Counted from the stretch's first letter, positions 7,743-21,200 are shown. The stretch is 64,000 bases of DNA from Methanosarcina horonobensis HB-1 = JCM 15518 (GCF_000970285.1 NZ_CP009516.1:3513036-3577035); one strand, 5' to 3'. Numbers and translations: made by a program. Notes: generated from the sequence alone by a model not told the origin.

Positions 7743-10586
7743 TCAGTACTCTTCTTCGTCTTCATCTTCTTCTTCGTCTTCTACCTCTTCTATTTCTTCT
7801 TCCTCGGATTCGTCAATGTCTTCAAACTCATCGAGTTCTTCGACTTCGTCCTCTTCGACCTCTTCGTCTTCTGTTTCAGCTCCCGTTTCTTTTGCTGTTT
7901 TTCTGGAAAGGGCTGTCTGTTTCAGCTTCTCGTCTTCTTTTCCGTTTTTGATCCTTGCCATACCGCCGACTTTGTCCCCGGATTTAATGTTCATAACCCG
8001 TACACCCTGAGTGTTTCTGCCCTGGATGGAGATGTCTTTTGCAGGGATGCGGATAATGATGCCTTCTGCACTCGTAAACATCAGTTCGTCGTCTTCAGCT
8101 ACAGACTTAACGTTCGAGACAAAGCCGTTCCTGAGGTTTGTGACAATTGTAATCACTCCTTTTCCACCACGGCGGTACACAGGGTACTGGGAGTATTCCG
8201 TCCTTTTACCAAAGCCGTTTTCGGTCACTGTCAGGAGGGTTGTGGTCTCGTCGACCAGGTCCAGGCTGACTACCTCATCATCCGGGCCGTCAAGGGTCAT
8301 GCCGCGGACTCCTCTAGCAGTCCTGCCCATAGGACGGACGTCTTCTTCGGAAAAGCGGATGGCTTTGCCTTTCTTTGAAACCATCACAATTTCCTGTTTT
8401 CCGTCGGTAAGGAGGACCTTAACAAGCTCGTCGCCTTCGTCAAGGCTGACTGCGATAATGCCGGCTCTTCTCGGGTTCCTGAACTCGGAAAGCGGGGTCT
8501 TCTTGACCGTGCCTGCCCTTGTTGCCATAAAGAGGTATTTGTCTTCGGCAAACTCTTTTACAGGGATCATTGCATTGACAGCTTCGCCTTCCTGCAACTC
8601 AAGCAGGTTAACTATGGCTTTGCCTCTTGACTGGCGGGAGCCTTCAGGAATCTCGTAGACTTTCTGCCAGTAGAGCCTGCCCCTGTTTGTGAAGAAGAGG
8701 ATGTAGTTATGGGTTGACGAAACGAAGAGATTTTCAACGAAATCTTCTTCCTTCATTTCCATGCCGATAATTCCTCTGCCTCCGCGGCGCTGCATGGTGT
8801 AGGTAGCAAGCGGAATGCGCTTTATGTAGCCACTATTTGTGATTGTTACCACAACGTCCTGTTCGGGGATCAGGTCTTCATCAGTCACATCTTCAGTGTG
8901 ATGTACAATCTTTGTCCTGCGGGTGTCCCCGTACTTTTCTTTGAGCTCAATAAGTTCGGTCCTGATGATTTCGTACTTGAGCTCATCACTTGCCAGTATC
9001 TTCCTGAGTTCGGCGATCAGTTTTATGAGAGCTTCAAGTTCTTCAAGGATTTTCTGAGTCTCAAGCCCTGTCAGACGCTGCAGGCGCATATCCAGGATAG
9101 CTTTTGCCTGAACCTCGTCAAGGGCAAAGTTGTCCATTAAACCCTGTTTTGCTTCATCGCCATTTGCAGAACTCTTGATAAGGGCAACAACTGCGTCTAT
9201 ATTGTCAAGGGCGATCTTTAACCCTTCCAGGATATGGGCTCTTTCTTCACTCTTCCTCAGGTCATATAGCGTCCGCTTCTGGATAATTTCCATCCTGTAC
9301 TCCAGGTAGATCTCGAGAAGCTGTTTCAGGTTCAGCTCTTTGGGCTTTCCGTCCACAAGGGCAAGGTTGATGATCCCGAAAGTGGTCTCCATCTGAGTGT
9401 GCTTGTAGAGCTGGTTCAGGACAACCTTGGGATTTATGCCTTTTGAAAGCTCGATCACAACCCTGATTCCTTCCCTGTCGGACTCGTCCCTCAGGTCTGA
9501 GATTCCGTTAATTACCTTCTCCCGTGCAAGCTGGGCAATATTTTCAATCAACCTTGCCTTGTTTACCTGGTAAGGGAGCTCGGTTACGATAATCTGCTGC
9601 CTGTCTTTTTTAAGTTCCTGAATTTCAGCAACTGCCCTGATCTTTACAGGACCTCTGCCTGTCATGTATGCGGATCTTATGCCTGAAGTCCCCAGGATAT
9701 GGGCACCTGTTGGAAAGTCCGGACCTTTTATAACGCTCATCAGTTCCGAAACCTGCGTTTCGGGGTTGTCAATAAGCATCAGGGTTCCGTCAATAACCTC
9801 ACTTATATTGTGAGGCGCCATGTTTGTTGCCATTCCCACGGCAATACCGGTTGAGCCGTTGATAAGGAGGTTTGGAAGCTTTGCAGGGAGGACTTCCGGC
9901 TCTTCAAGGGAGCCGTCATAGTTAGGCCTGAAAGGAACGGTTTCCTTGTCGATGTCAACCAGCATCTCCTTTGCAATCCTGTCCATACGGACTTCGGTGT
10001 ATCGCATGGCTGCAGCCGAGTCTCCGTCTATTGACCCGAAGTTACCCTGCCCGTCGATCAAAGGATATCTGAGCGAAAAGTCCTGGACCATGCGTACGAT
10101 ACTGTCATAAACTGCAGAATCTCCGTGAGGGTGATACTTACCGAGCACGTCTCCCACAATACGGGCGGACTTTTTGTAGGGCTTGTCGTGGGTAATCCCG
10201 GACTCATTCATGGAGAAAAGAATCCTGCGGTGGACAGGCTTTAAACCGTCACGTGCGTCAGGGAGAGCTCTTCCGACAATTACGCTCATTGCATAGTTAA
10301 TGTAGGAGCGTTTCATCTCGTCGTCAATAAGGATGGGGGTAACTCCTGCTCTTACCGGTTCCTCATCGCCCGGGTCTTCGAAGTCAGTATCGATTCCGAT
10401 TTCTTCTTCGAAGCTGGATTCTTTATCCGTCTGGGGTTCATCAGGCTCTCCGGATGTAAAGCCTGATAATTCTTCTGTTTCCGGTTCTTCAGCCGTGTCT
10501 TCTGACGGGTCTTCCGGAATAAGGGTTGCCTGGTATGATTTCTTCATTTCTGCTTCTGATTTGTTTTTATCTTCATATTCTGCCAT
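7743..10586 (-). CDS. gyrA: DNA gyrase subunit A
   Basis: Breaking and rejoining subunit of gyrase, which adds negative supercoils to DNA with GyrB. At 947 residues it is longer than usual (about 800-880). The core begins near residue 83, so there is an acidic N-terminal extension of about 80 residues rich in Glu and Asp. The winged-helix active site [10 protein letters not shown] gives the DNA-linked Tyr196. A GyrA-box-like QRRGGRG motif is present in the C-terminal beta-pinwheel region, supporting true gyrase rather than topoisomerase IV. The last 45-50 residues are almost all Glu and Asp; in bacterial GyrA an acidic tail tunes wrapping. It follows gyrB by 11 bases with a GAGG ribosome site, so the two form an operon. 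Confidence 0.97.
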   Translation of the reverse strand: MAEYEDKNKSEAEMKKSYQATLIPEDPSEDTAEEPETEELSGFTSGEPDEPQTDKESSFEEEIGIDTDFEDPGDEEPVRAGVTPILIDDEMKRSYINYAMSVIVGRALPDARDGLKPVHRRILFSMNESGITHDKPYKKSARIVGDVLGKYHPHGDSAVYDSIVRMVQDFSLRYPLIDGQGNFGSIDGDSAAAMRYTEVRMDRIAKEMLVDIDKETVPFRPNYDGSLEEPEVLPAKLPNLLINGSTGIAVGMATNMAPHNISEVIDGTLMLIDNPETQVSELMSVIKGPDFPTGAHILGTSGIRSAYMTGRGPVKIRAVAEIQELKKDRQQIIVTELPYQVNKARLIENIAQLAREKVINGISDLRDESDREGIRVVIELSKGINPKVVLNQLYKHTQMETTFGIINLALVDGKPKELNLKQLLEIYLEYRMEIIQKRTLYDLRKSEERAHILEGLKIALDNIDAVVALIKSSANGDEAKQGLMDNFALDEVQAKAILDMRLQRLTGLETQKILEELEALIKLIAELRKILASDELKYEIIRTELIELKEKYGDTRRTKIVHHTEDVTDEDLIPEQDVVVTITNSGYIKRIPLATYTMQRRGGRGIIGMEMKEEDFVENLFVSSTHNYILFFTNRGRLYWQKVYEIPEGSRQSRGKAIVNLLELQEGEAVNAMIPVKEFAEDKYLFMATRAGTVKKTPLSEFRNPRRAGIIAVSLDEGDELVKVLLTDGKQEIVMVSKKGKAIRFSEEDVRPMGRTARGVRGMTLDGPDDEVVSLDLVDETTTLLTVTENGFGKRTEYSQYPVYRRGGKGVITIVTNLRNGFVSNVKSVAEDDELMFTSAEGIIIRIPAKDISIQGRNTQGVRVMNIKSGDKVGGMARIKNGKEDEKLKQTALSRKTAKETGAETEDEEVEEDEVEELDEFEDIDESEEEEIEEVEDEEEDEDEEEY

Positions 10587-10597
10587 TTTTTACCGCC

Positions 10598-13210
<2,613 letters not shown>

Positions 13211-14320
13211 TCAAATCATGCCCATTTCTCTCAGCCGATTCGGAAGATAAACCTCGGTTACGAAGTCCAGACCTTTTCCTGCAAAAGCCTGCTGTTCAGC
13301 CTTCTTGCCAATATCGAGCTGGAGCTGGATCTGCTCTTTCCAATACTCAGACTCAAAGCGGGGATCGGAAAGTTCGCTCCGAAGTGCGCTTACGTCCTGC
13401 TCTGTGAGCTTGTCGGTTGAGAGTTCGTATTCCACGATATCCGAAGGCTGAAGCCCCAGGAATTTGGCTCCGGGTGTTGCCATGAATTCCGAAAGGTGAG
13501 CACTTTTTATGGCTCCGTAGGCAACAGAAGCATAAATTCTGTAAGACCATGGGTCGCCGTCAGTAAAAACTGCCACAGGGATCCCGAGCTCCTCGTTCAT
13601 GCGCTTGATTATCCTGCGGGTTGACCGTGCAGGCTGACCCTTTAAGTGGACAAGGATTGCATTATAAGCCTCATCGAACCCGTTTTCCATCAACCGGGCG
13701 TACATACCACCGGTTTCTATGGCTATAATCATGCTTGCATCGTGGTTTTTAAACTCTATATTTTCCACATTGAAGGGGATCTGATACCCGCCTTCCCCCA
13801 CATCCTTCTGGCAGTGGATATCCCGCTCTCCGCGCTTTGTCAGTTCCGAAATTTCAATAGGCCCGAACATGGTAGCCCCGTCTTCTTCGGGACGCATATG
13901 GAAATACTCTCTCTGGAGGCTGGTTAAAAGTTCCAGGTCTTCAATAAGGCGGTCGCTTTCAGCCTGTTCTTTGAATTTGGCATAATCCCAGCCCTCTGAT
14001 ATATAATAAAGTTCTCGAAGGGTTGAGCCGCGGTTATGAGCAAGATGCTCGTTTATGAGAAAATCCGTTGCATAGGTTGTTTTCAGGAGCTGGAATGCAC
14101 CCTTTACGGTTTTTGCACTCCTTTCGCTTTCCCTGTCTCCGTAGACCCAGACATCGCTCTCGTCGGAGTATTCTATGTTTGCTTTTGTCCTGCTTGGAAG
14201 GCTGACGCTCGGGACAACCTCATCTTCAAACTGGTTATAGATCTTTTCTGCAATCTCAAGGAGTTTTTCCCTGGCAAGGGCATCTCCCTCTCTTGTTTTG
14301 CTACTTGTTTTTCCTGCCAT
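13211..14320 (-). CDS. top6A: DNA topoisomerase VI subunit A
   Basis: Spo11-like DNA-cleaving subunit of the archaeal type IIB topoisomerase. The catalytic winged helix contains [10 protein letters not shown], with the nucleophile among Tyr108/Tyr109 when counted from the GTG at 14329. TOPRIM residues follow in [12 protein letters not shown] and in [12 protein letters not shown], whose DGD acidic pair binds magnesium. Length of about 370 residues matches the family. I prefer the ATG at 14320 (MAGKTSSK) because AAGGGTG stands at ribosome-site distance and the gene then starts just after the top6B stop; the GTG at 14329 would overlap top6B by eight bases. Translation is probably coupled. It works with Top6B to decatenate and relax DNA. 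Confidence 0.96.
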   Translation of the reverse strand: MAGKTSSKTREGDALAREKLLEIAEKIYNQFEDEVVPSVSLPSRTKANIEYSDESDVWVYGDRESERSAKTVKGAFQLLKTTYATDFLINEHLAHNRGSTLRELYYISEGWDYAKFKEQAESDRLIEDLELLTSLQREYFHMRPEEDGATMFGPIEISELTKRGERDIHCQKDVGEGGYQIPFNVENIEFKNHDASMIIAIETGGMYARLMENGFDEAYNAILVHLKGQPARSTRRIIKRMNEELGIPVAVFTDGDPWSYRIYASVAYGAIKSAHLSEFMATPGAKFLGLQPSDIVEYELSTDKLTEQDVSALRSELSDPRFESEYWKEQIQLQLDIGKKAEQQAFAGKGLDFVTEVYLPNRLREMGMI

Positions 14321-14321
14321 T

Positions 14322-16187
14322 TCAAACACCCTTGAAAGCCTTTGCCCCGGTTACCAGTTCTTCTTCAATACCTTCTACAATCAATTGAGGTAATTTTCGT
14401 AGTTCTTCTTCGGTTGCGGATTCTATTTTGTAGCTCAATACTTTGGAAGACCCCGCAGCTGCCGAGAGATCCCAGATATAATCGTAATCGTTGCCCATAG
14501 TTACAACTTTTGGTTCGGGTTTTGTCCCGCTGATTTTACAGGGGAGCATCTCATGAACCTTGAAAGAATAAGCAGAATTCCCGAAATTCCTGACCTTTAT
14601 CGCCACATTTGCAGTCCCGTCCCCGTTACTTTTTACCTTCCTGTGTACAAGCAGGTTTCCCATAATATTTGCAACAACGGGATTTATATCAGGGACATCT
14701 TTTTCCAGGATATTTGCAACCTTTATCGCCATCTTCGGAAGCACTTTTGTAATGATAATCTCTTTCTCCCGGCGCTTCTTGAGGTTGCTCTGCTTGCTCA
14801 GGTAATGCTTGAGTTTTCTTGCAACGTCTTTGATTGCGAGGTCCACTTCTTCTTTAATCACGGGAATATCTGCAATCGCATCCTTTGATTCGGAAGTAAA
14901 AGGCACGTTAATAGAAGCAACATGTATCAGGAGGATAACAGGTCCTATGGGAATTCCTCCCCCAGGCTGGTTTAAGCCGTACTGCTTCCACTTGATTTCT
15001 TCTACGGCATGTGTGGTCACGCAACCGCCCTGCTGGTAAAGTAGAGGTACACGGTTTGCAAACCGCATGATGCTTATCTTTTCTTCTTTCGGGAGATTGC
15101 CCCCATATGCCATCCCTACTTCCACTACAAAGGGGTTTCCCGAATAAACGGCAGGTTTCCTTGTGCTTGTAGCAATGAAGTCCACGGTTGTCTCTTTTTC
15201 AAGCCCCCTGTAGATCAGCTCTTCACCAATAGGAGAAAGGCAGTCCGTCGGGGGAGCCATAATCTTTACTTTCTCAAAAGCTTCAATCAGCTTTCTTGCT
15301 TCATGACGGCCCAGAGCATGAGGGTCGATTTCTGGATCAAGTCCTGCAGCTTTGCAAATCTCCTCTGCAGTCAGCAGGCCTATTTTACAAAAAGAGTAGC
15401 GCAGGAATGGAGCAAGTTTCTGGCGCTCCGTATAATGGAGCATTTTCATGAGGGTTCCGAGTTCTATGCCTTCGGGATGGGGCAGGATTTCTTCCGCAGG
15501 CTCGGGCATTTTATCCGTAGCCCTTTCAAAGACTTCCTCATTGCCGTCAGGATCGATAAGAGTTATCCTGGCATGGGGGTTTACAATTGCAGTGGCTTTA
15601 AGGTATTCATAAATTGACTGCCTTCTTCCTTTCACATAGGCAGCCTTCATCTCCAGCTCTATCTGGGTCCCGTGAGGGCGGAACCAGTCCCTGATCTCAT
15701 CTATCAGGATATCAGGCTCGTTGGTGCTGGTATTGATCATGAGCTCATAGTAGTGAGCAGGAGCTGTCGGGCTGGTTTTTGAGAGAATTTTTGTGTGCCT
15801 GCCTGCTGTCATCTGGGCATAGAGCACGGCTGCCGAAATTCCTATTCCCTGCTGCCCCCTGCTCTGCTTGAGGGCATGGAATCTTGAACCGTAGAGCAGT
15901 TTTGCAAATACTTTGGGGATCTGCTCTCTTATAATTCCCGGACCGTTGTCTTCGATAATAACGGTTACATAGTCCTGTCCTGTTCTCTCAACCTGGACAA
16001 GAATATCTGGCAGGATTCCGGCTTCCTCACAGGCATCGAGAGAGTTGTCCACTGCTTCTTTTACAGTTGTTATAAGGCTTCGAGGCGCAGAGTCAAAACC
16101 CAGGATCTGCCTGTTCTTTTCAAAAAATTCTGCTACACTTATCGATTTTTGTTTTTTGGCGAGTTCTTCTGCAATAGGGGTTTCCAT
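14322..16187 (-). CDS. top6B: DNA topoisomerase VI subunit B
   Basis: ATPase subunit of topoisomerase VI, 621 residues. The GHKL fold is shown by [17 protein letters not shown] (Mg-ATP Asn), IIEDNGPGI and [11 protein letters not shown] near the N-terminus. A helix-two-turn-helix region and transducer domain follow, with the switch lysine expected in the [11 protein letters not shown] segment (near residue 400). The C-terminal 110 residues form the extra beta-rich domain known from the Methanosarcina mazei enzyme. It is first in a two-gene unit with top6A. The same strand carries gyrB-gyrA downstream, so both type II topoisomerases lie within 8.5 kb. Confidence 0.97.
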   Translation of the reverse strand: METPIAEELAKKQKSISVAEFFEKNRQILGFDSAPRSLITTVKEAVDNSLDACEEAGILPDILVQVERTGQDYVTVIIEDNGPGIIREQIPKVFAKLLYGSRFHALKQSRGQQGIGISAAVLYAQMTAGRHTKILSKTSPTAPAHYYELMINTSTNEPDILIDEIRDWFRPHGTQIELEMKAAYVKGRRQSIYEYLKATAIVNPHARITLIDPDGNEEVFERATDKMPEPAEEILPHPEGIELGTLMKMLHYTERQKLAPFLRYSFCKIGLLTAEEICKAAGLDPEIDPHALGRHEARKLIEAFEKVKIMAPPTDCLSPIGEELIYRGLEKETTVDFIATSTRKPAVYSGNPFVVEVGMAYGGNLPKEEKISIMRFANRVPLLYQQGGCVTTHAVEEIKWKQYGLNQPGGGIPIGPVILLIHVASINVPFTSESKDAIADIPVIKEEVDLAIKDVARKLKHYLSKQSNLKKRREKEIIITKVLPKMAIKVANILEKDVPDINPVVANIMGNLLVHRKVKSNGDGTANVAIKVRNFGNSAYSFKVHEMLPCKISGTKPEPKVVTMGNDYDYIWDLSAAAGSSKVLSYKIESATEEELRKLPQLIVEGIEEELVTGAKAFKGV

Positions 16188-16477
16188 AGACTTTTACCTC
16201 AGGGCTGAAAAATTGATCTAAAGTTTAAAATAAATCTGATGTTTAATAAGTTTTGTAAGTCTGTATTTGAAACGAATCCGATACTGGAAAGATAGTATGT
16301 TGATTCTATCCGGAGGTTTATGAAAGACTTATAACAGTCTTCAAAGTAAATTTGCTGTCCAAATTAGAATCTCTTTCATAATAAAAACACGAGGTAATAA
16401 TAATAGTGCCTGCTAAAAAAGATATCGATTATCCAGCTTTTTTCTGCCGGAATGGTACACTTTCAGGCGCCGATTAC

Positions 16478-16717
16478 TCAGAGTTCAGCACCTATAATTG
16501 TCTGTGTTGCGGTTACGGTCTCGCTTTCCCTTATCCTGTCTACCACGGCATTGAGGATGCTCAGGTCTTCAACGTCTATAATCACGACAAAATCGTATTC
16601 TCCGAAAACATGGTAGACGTCTTTAATTCCCTCTATATTCCTTAGTTCTCGGTATGCTGCTTTTTCGTATCCGGGCAGCACGTTTATCATTGTAACTCCT
16701 ATAACCATGGGTATCAC
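16478..16717 (-). CDS. Stand-alone Lrp/AsnC ligand-binding (RAM) domain protein
   Basis: Small protein of 76-79 residues that is almost only a RAM domain, the alpha-beta module by which Lrp/AsnC regulators bind amino acids and assemble. The pattern VIGVTMINVLPGYEKAAYREL, then GIKDVYHVFGEYDFVVIIDVED, then VTATQTIIG is diagnostic. No DNA-binding helix-turn-helix is present, so it cannot regulate DNA alone; in the family such proteins may sense a ligand or modulate full-length partners. Start is ATG at 16717 or the third-codon-later ATG at 16708 (MVIGV), which better fits the domain edge. Monocistronic, opposite to the transporter genes downstream. Confidence 0.88.
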   Translation of the reverse strand: MIPMVIGVTMINVLPGYEKAAYRELRNIEGIKDVYHVFGEYDFVVIIDVEDLSILNAVVDRIRESETVTATQTIIGAEL

Positions 16718-16987
16718 TAAGAAGTAACGGCTGCAAGTTATTTATTTTTATCCGACGCGCCGGAGAAAAAGATGCTAATTGAGTTTCTGATTTCGAGTTT
16801 TGGATCAATTCTACAGATGAATTCTTCAAAAGAATTCTTAGCAGAAAACCATACCTGGTTTATTTCGAATTTAATAGGGTTTCAGAAAATGCATAAGTAT
16901 ACTCTATAAGATGCAAAAAAACTTGCAAAAACTCATTTTTAGGATGTTACCTATTATTTTAATAATATCAGTGTATAATACAACCGC

Positions 16988-17614
16988 ATGCCCTCCGAGT
17001 CGCACAGGGATGAGGATATCTTCGAATCCCAATTTAGAGACAGATACCTCAGCGAATACGCCAGTATTTCGTCAATTGTACGGGAGGCGTTGCCTTTTGA
17101 ACTTCTTGCGACTGTTGGAGGAGTCATTGCAGGGATCATTTTTTCAGGAATGACCAGTGAACTTGAGATGATCCCCGGATTAATTGTGATTTATCCTGGT
17201 GTGCTGGGGCTGCGAGGGAATATCTCCTCAACCCTGGGTTCCAGGCTCGGCAGTGCGATCCATATGGGATTGATCACTGATATAGACAGGAATAACCCTG
17301 AACTGACAAATAATATTTCAGGTTCCCTTCTCCTGGGTTTTATAATGGCTATTTTGCTCGGGTTTTTAGGGCACTATGTCACTCTTGCTATGGGCTTTGA
17401 AAGTGCAGGGGCTTTCAAGCTTATACTCATATGTGCGATTTCTGCTCTTACTTCCGGAGTAATTCTCTCTTTTGTTGCTGTCCTGCTTGCCATAGGTATG
17501 TTCAGGTTCGGCTTTGACCCGGATAATGTTGTTACGCCATCAATTGCAACCATCGGGGATATCGTTTCCATGTTCATGCTTTTCCTCTCGGCAAAACTGG
17601 TGGTGATGCTTTGA
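16988..17614 (+). CDS. MgtE/SLC41-type divalent cation transporter, first half
   Basis: Membrane protein of 208 residues with about five hydrophobic helices, equal to one MgtE integral domain. The conserved pore motif of the family reads here PGVLGLRGNISSTLGSRLGS near residues 75-95 (MgtE consensus PxLxxxGGNxGxQ). It lacks the cytoplasmic N and CBS domains that gate bacterial MgtE, so regulation must come from elsewhere. The next gene begins inside its stop codon (TTGA overlap), and the two products should assemble as a heterodimeric pore for magnesium or a similar ion, the arrangement of SLC41-like archaeal pairs. No strong ribosome site precedes the ATG. Confidence 0.85.
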   Translation: MPSESHRDEDIFESQFRDRYLSEYASISSIVREALPFELLATVGGVIAGIIFSGMTSELEMIPGLIVIYPGVLGLRGNISSTLGSRLGSAIHMGLITDIDRNNPELTNNISGSLLLGFIMAILLGFLGHYVTLAMGFESAGAFKLILICAISALTSGVILSFVAVLLAIGMFRFGFDPDNVVTPSIATIGDIVSMFMLFLSAKLVVML

Positions 17615-18189
17615 GAAAAAACGGGAGGCAGACAAGCTACTACACAGTAAGAGGGATTATCCAGCGCGGACTTCCGGTACTTTCTATCACCTGTGTAATG
17701 GGCATCGTTGTCGGGCAAATCCTTAACACAAGAGAAAGCAGCCTGCTTTCCATGCCTGCAATCCTTATCCTTATCCCTGCCCTGATCAAAATAGGAGGAG
17801 ATACCGGGAGCATGCTTGGCGCCAGGCTTTCCTCTGCCTTTCATATGGGGCTTGGGGACCGGATCTACAGAAACCCAGTGGTACACAACAGCGTTATCGC
17901 AGCTTCAATTGTTGGTTTTGTTTCTTCAATCTCTGTCAGTGTACTTGTTTTTCTTGCAAGCAAGCTTATGGGTTTTGGCATGCCTTTCATTACCCTGCTG
18001 GAAATCAGCCTTATTGCGGTTTTAATAGAACTTTTGGTAGTATATTCTGCAACAGTTGGCATTGCCTTTGCTTCTCACCGTTTCGGGATAGACCCTGATG
18101 ACACTGTCATACCTTTAATAGCAAGTCTTGGAGACCTGGTGGGAGTTATGGGGATCTTCGTAGCCCTTCATTTACTGAATATTTTATAA
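17611..18189 (+). CDS. MgtE/SLC41-type divalent cation transporter, second half
   Basis: Partner of the preceding gene, 192 residues, with five or so membrane helices. The repeated pore motif is LIPALIKIGGDTGSMLGARL near residues 50-70, followed by SSAFHMGLG, parallel to SAIHMGL in the first half. The TTG start at 17611 overlaps the previous stop codon by four bases, so translation is probably coupled. Together the two halves supply the two-fold repeat of a magnesium-type channel. No regulatory domain is present. The downstream PhoU/TrkA-C gene is a plausible soluble regulator. Confidence 0.85.
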   Translation: MRKNGRQTSYYTVRGIIQRGLPVLSITCVMGIVVGQILNTRESSLLSMPAILILIPALIKIGGDTGSMLGARLSSAFHMGLGDRIYRNPVVHNSVIAASIVGFVSSISVSVLVFLASKLMGFGMPFITLLEISLIAVLIELLVVYSATVGIAFASHRFGIDPDDTVIPLIASLGDLVGVMGIFVALHLLNIL

Positions 18190-18285
18190 ACTAGATATGT
18201 ATTAATAATATCACTTTTATCCAGAACATTATTATTTAATTGAATAAGCTTCCAAATAAGGAATAATTCGAAAATTAATAATTAC

Positions 18286-18305
18286 TATGAGGTATATACC
18301 TCATA
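18286..18305 (+). promoter_or_regulatory. Perfect 20-bp palindrome at promoter (putative operator)
   Basis: Two 10-base half sites TATGAGGTAT and its complement meet without spacer. The centre, GTATATAC, is also the best TATA-box candidate for the gene that starts at 18339. A dimeric protein bound here would block TBP, so repression is likely. The binding protein is unknown. Confidence 0.6.
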
Positions 18306-18338
18306 CACCAACAACAAGGTAGAGTTGATACAGAGACC

Positions 18339-19538
18339 ATGTTCCCTAAAGAATTCAGATACAGTCCAAGGAATCTTATAGATCTTTTGACTGAGATGAA
18401 GGATACTTCCGAACTCATGGTAGACCTGGCATATTCTGCAATGGTCTATGATGATGAGGACATTGCAGAAGAAGTGCTTAACCTTGAAGATAAGATGGAT
18501 ACTCTTGACTATCATATGAAAATGGCTGCAATGTTAAGCACACGCAGGGTCGATGAAGCTGAAGAACTCCTGGGAGTTCTGAAGGTTGCTGCGTCCTCGG
18601 AAAATATAGCAAACGCTGCAGGCGATATTGCCAAAATCGTTCTTATGAACATGGGCATTCCGATGGAATTAAAGGTAGCCCTCAGAGAAGCAGAAGAAAC
18701 TATCTTAAGGGCAACCGTTGCTGCAGAATCCGTAATGGTAGGTCGTACTCTTGGGGATCTCGAACTCGATATCGAGACAGGGATGTGGGTAATTGCAATC
18801 CGCAGAAGTGAAGACTGGATTTATGACCCGGACAAGGAAACCCGGATCCGCCAGGGAGATGTTTTAATTGCCAGAGGGCATGACGAAGGAGTCCCGCTAT
18901 TCTTCCAGATGGCAACTACAAGGAAGTTCGTTCCGAGAGAAATCGAGCACGATAAAGTCATAAAGGACCTTGAGCATGCCGTGGACATAATCGTGGACAT
19001 GAAAAACATGTCCGAACTTTCCGTAGGGCTAGCGTATTCTGCCATCCTTTTTGATAACGAAGATATTGCATATGAAGTGAGCGCGCTTGAATCCGAAATG
19101 GATTCCATGAAGTACGAACTTCAGCACTGGGTGCTTGAGACTGCAAAACATGTTGAAGATGTAAATCTGCTTAGAGGAATCCTGCACCTTGCCAGCGCCT
19201 CGGAAGCAATATCGGATGCTGCCTACGGGATTGCGGATACTGTCCTCAGGGACATAGAGCTCCACCCGATCATTACCCTTGCAGTCCGTAATTCAGAAGA
19301 GGTAATCACACGGCTCCAGGTCGAAAAATGTTCTCCAATAGTAGGCAAGACCTTCTCTGAACTGAGACTGGAAACCGAAACCGGACTGCATGTGATGGCA
19401 ATCAAAAGAGCTGAGCGCTGGGTCTATGCTCCCAAAGGCAACACCGTTGTTCAGGCAGGAGATATGCTTATTGCCCGCGGTTCCAGAATAGGGGAAGGAG
19501 CTCTTATAGAGATGTGCGAGTGTAAGTTACGCCAGTAA
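18339..19538 (+). CDS. Duplicated PhoU + TrkA-C (RCK-C) domain regulator
   Basis: Soluble protein of 399 residues made of two similar halves. Each has a PhoU-like helical domain (about 5-100 and 208-300) and a TrkA-C/RCK-C nucleotide- or ion-sensing domain (about 115-195 and 310-395). The parallels are clear: LAYSAMVYDDEDIAEEV against LAYSAILFDNEDIAYEV, and VGRTLGDLELDIETGMWVIAIRR against VGKTFSELRLETETGLHVMAIKR. RCK-C domains gate ion channels and transporters, and in archaea such proteins lie next to SLC41/MgtE pairs, as here. I infer that it controls the upstream cation transporter. A 20-bp palindrome overlaps its promoter. Confidence 0.85.
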   Translation: MFPKEFRYSPRNLIDLLTEMKDTSELMVDLAYSAMVYDDEDIAEEVLNLEDKMDTLDYHMKMAAMLSTRRVDEAEELLGVLKVAASSENIANAAGDIAKIVLMNMGIPMELKVALREAEETILRATVAAESVMVGRTLGDLELDIETGMWVIAIRRSEDWIYDPDKETRIRQGDVLIARGHDEGVPLFFQMATTRKFVPREIEHDKVIKDLEHAVDIIVDMKNMSELSVGLAYSAILFDNEDIAYEVSALESEMDSMKYELQHWVLETAKHVEDVNLLRGILHLASASEAISDAAYGIADTVLRDIELHPIITLAVRNSEEVITRLQVEKCSPIVGKTFSELRLETETGLHVMAIKRAERWVYAPKGNTVVQAGDMLIARGSRIGEGALIEMCECKLRQ

Positions 19539-20054
19539 CTCCAGAGTTGTGCCAGCAGATTTGCGTTTTAGGAGCCAAGTTTAGCTTCGGGACAGAAAAA
19601 TCACAGATTTTTCCTGCAGTTACGATGTAATCGCAGCAGCAATTGACATGAAAAGTGAGTACTGAAAAGGGGGAGAGACTGGACGGTATAAATGAAAAAC
19701 TTCAAATCTACCAACCAGAGCAGTATTTAAACTCAAAATAAAAAATACTTTTCTGGCTCCTGTTTATTTTCCTTTTATTTCTCTTTTTCAAATTTCTCTT
19801 TATTTTCCCTTCTCTTTTCTACCGGCCTCTGGGCAGGTTGAACGGAGTATGATTTTTACTGTAAATCAAAGACCTGTCTCCTGGGTCAAAAAACATTTTT
19901 TTCTCATACCGGGACGTATTTTTGCCCGGTAACAGTTCATTCTAGTACCGGTGCCGGTTAACGGATTGTTTTTGTAGGACTGCAAGTGAGGTCACAACTA
20001 CAACTATATGACGCTTTTATACATCGGATTACAATTACTCTATGGGAGTTTGAT
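19539..20054. other. Intergenic region
   Basis: A 516-base stretch without a gene. A pyrimidine-rich tract at about 19750-19820 may end transcription of the upstream gene. ACCGG/CCGGT half sites separated by two bases (19947-19958) stand about 100 bases before the DUF362 gene and could be an operator. Confidence 0.4.
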
Positions 20055-20933
20055 ATGGTAACTGTTGGGCTTTCAAGAAATAAGGATACCCTGGAATCCG
20101 TAAGAACAGCCGTGGAGCTTGCAGGAGGGCTTAGGATAAAAGAGGGAGCAACTGTATTGATCAGGCCGAATGCAAACACTGCAGACTCTGCTCCGGGTTC
20201 GACAAATCCTGAGGTGTTGAGGGGAGCTATAAGGGAAGTAAAAAGGTATAACCCCGGAAAAATAATTGTGGCTGAAAAGTCAATGACAACCCTGAACACT
20301 GAAAAAGTGCTCAAAAAACTGGGACTCTGGCAGGTTGCGGAGGCTGAGGGGATTGACGAAATTCTGACATTTGACCACCTGAAACGTGAACATGTTGAAC
20401 CCAGGCAGGCTTATTCCTGGCCGATGGGATTTGATGTGCCTGAGTTTCTGGCGTCTATGGATTATACGATTGCCCTTCCGGTAATCAAGACTCACTGGAC
20501 TGCGATATTTACAATGGGCCTTAAGTCCCAGATCAGCATAACTGCAGATAGGGATAGGAGGCAGCTTCCTCACGGGCAGGGGATGGATGTGCTCTTCGGA
20601 AATATGATCGCCGAATCTAACCTTGTTTATAAGCCTGATTTTTACATATCGGATGCTACAAAGTGCTTTGTGACCGAAGGCCCGAATATAGGGACCCTGA
20701 GAGAGCCTGGAATTGTGCTGGCAAGCCCGGATGTGATCGCAAATGATATTGCAGGACTTGCCCTTCTGAAAACCCTGGGCACGGTTCCGAAGATTCAGAA
20801 GAACTCGGTCTGGGATCAGCCACAGATAAAAAGGGCTGTAGAACTGGGACTGGGAGTACGGAGCAAAGAAGAGATCACGGTAAGGGGTTCAGGAATCGAG
20901 GAGATAAACGAAATTATCACCAACCTTGCATGA
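20055..20933 (+). CDS. DUF362 domain protein
   Basis: Protein of 292 residues of the DUF362 family, often annotated as an iron-sulfur protein. The domain starts with VTVGLSRNKDTLESVRTAVELAGG, contains the conserved VLIRPNANTADSAPGSTNPE block (about 45-65), a VAEKSMTT segment and a LPVIKTHWTAIFTMGLKSQ segment (about 150). No ferredoxin-type cysteine cluster is present, unlike some members, so an Fe-S claim is not supported here. I chose the ATG at 20055 because GGGAG precedes it at good distance; an upstream frame from 19986 adds residues that look non-coding. Function unknown. Confidence 0.85.
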   Translation: MVTVGLSRNKDTLESVRTAVELAGGLRIKEGATVLIRPNANTADSAPGSTNPEVLRGAIREVKRYNPGKIIVAEKSMTTLNTEKVLKKLGLWQVAEAEGIDEILTFDHLKREHVEPRQAYSWPMGFDVPEFLASMDYTIALPVIKTHWTAIFTMGLKSQISITADRDRRQLPHGQGMDVLFGNMIAESNLVYKPDFYISDATKCFVTEGPNIGTLREPGIVLASPDVIANDIAGLALLKTLGTVPKIQKNSVWDQPQIKRAVELGLGVRSKEEITVRGSGIEEINEIITNLA

Positions 20934-21174
20934 TTTGCCAGTTATCTGCTGTCATCTAATAAACCTGATCTTGTCGGGGGAATAACTCCAAAGACATTAA
21001 ATTCCCTGAACTGCCGGATTTGAACTGCCGGATTTTCCGAAAATATCGAACCGGCAGAGTAAGCAGTGAACGAGTTACATGAAAGAGTCCTCTGTACCTG
21101 CAATATTATTTTTGTATTATCAGAGGCTTTACAATTCTGCTCACATATCACCAAAATTTATTTATTATCAACAG

Positions 21175-21191
21175 CCCCATAGATTATGGGG
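21175..21191 (+). promoter_or_regulatory. Inverted repeat overlapping the ribosome site
   Basis: CCCCATA, a three-base loop, then TATGGGG: a perfect 7-bp stem. Its 3' arm contains the GGGG that would serve as ribosome site for the ATG at 21201. It could hide that site in RNA or serve as an operator. Confidence 0.45.
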
Positions 21192-21200
21192 TATATTTCT

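Noticed and set aside
7702-8010. Serine-rich frame opposite the gyrA 3' end
   Set aside because: It is the complement of the Glu/Asp-coding tail of GyrA and has no independent signal.
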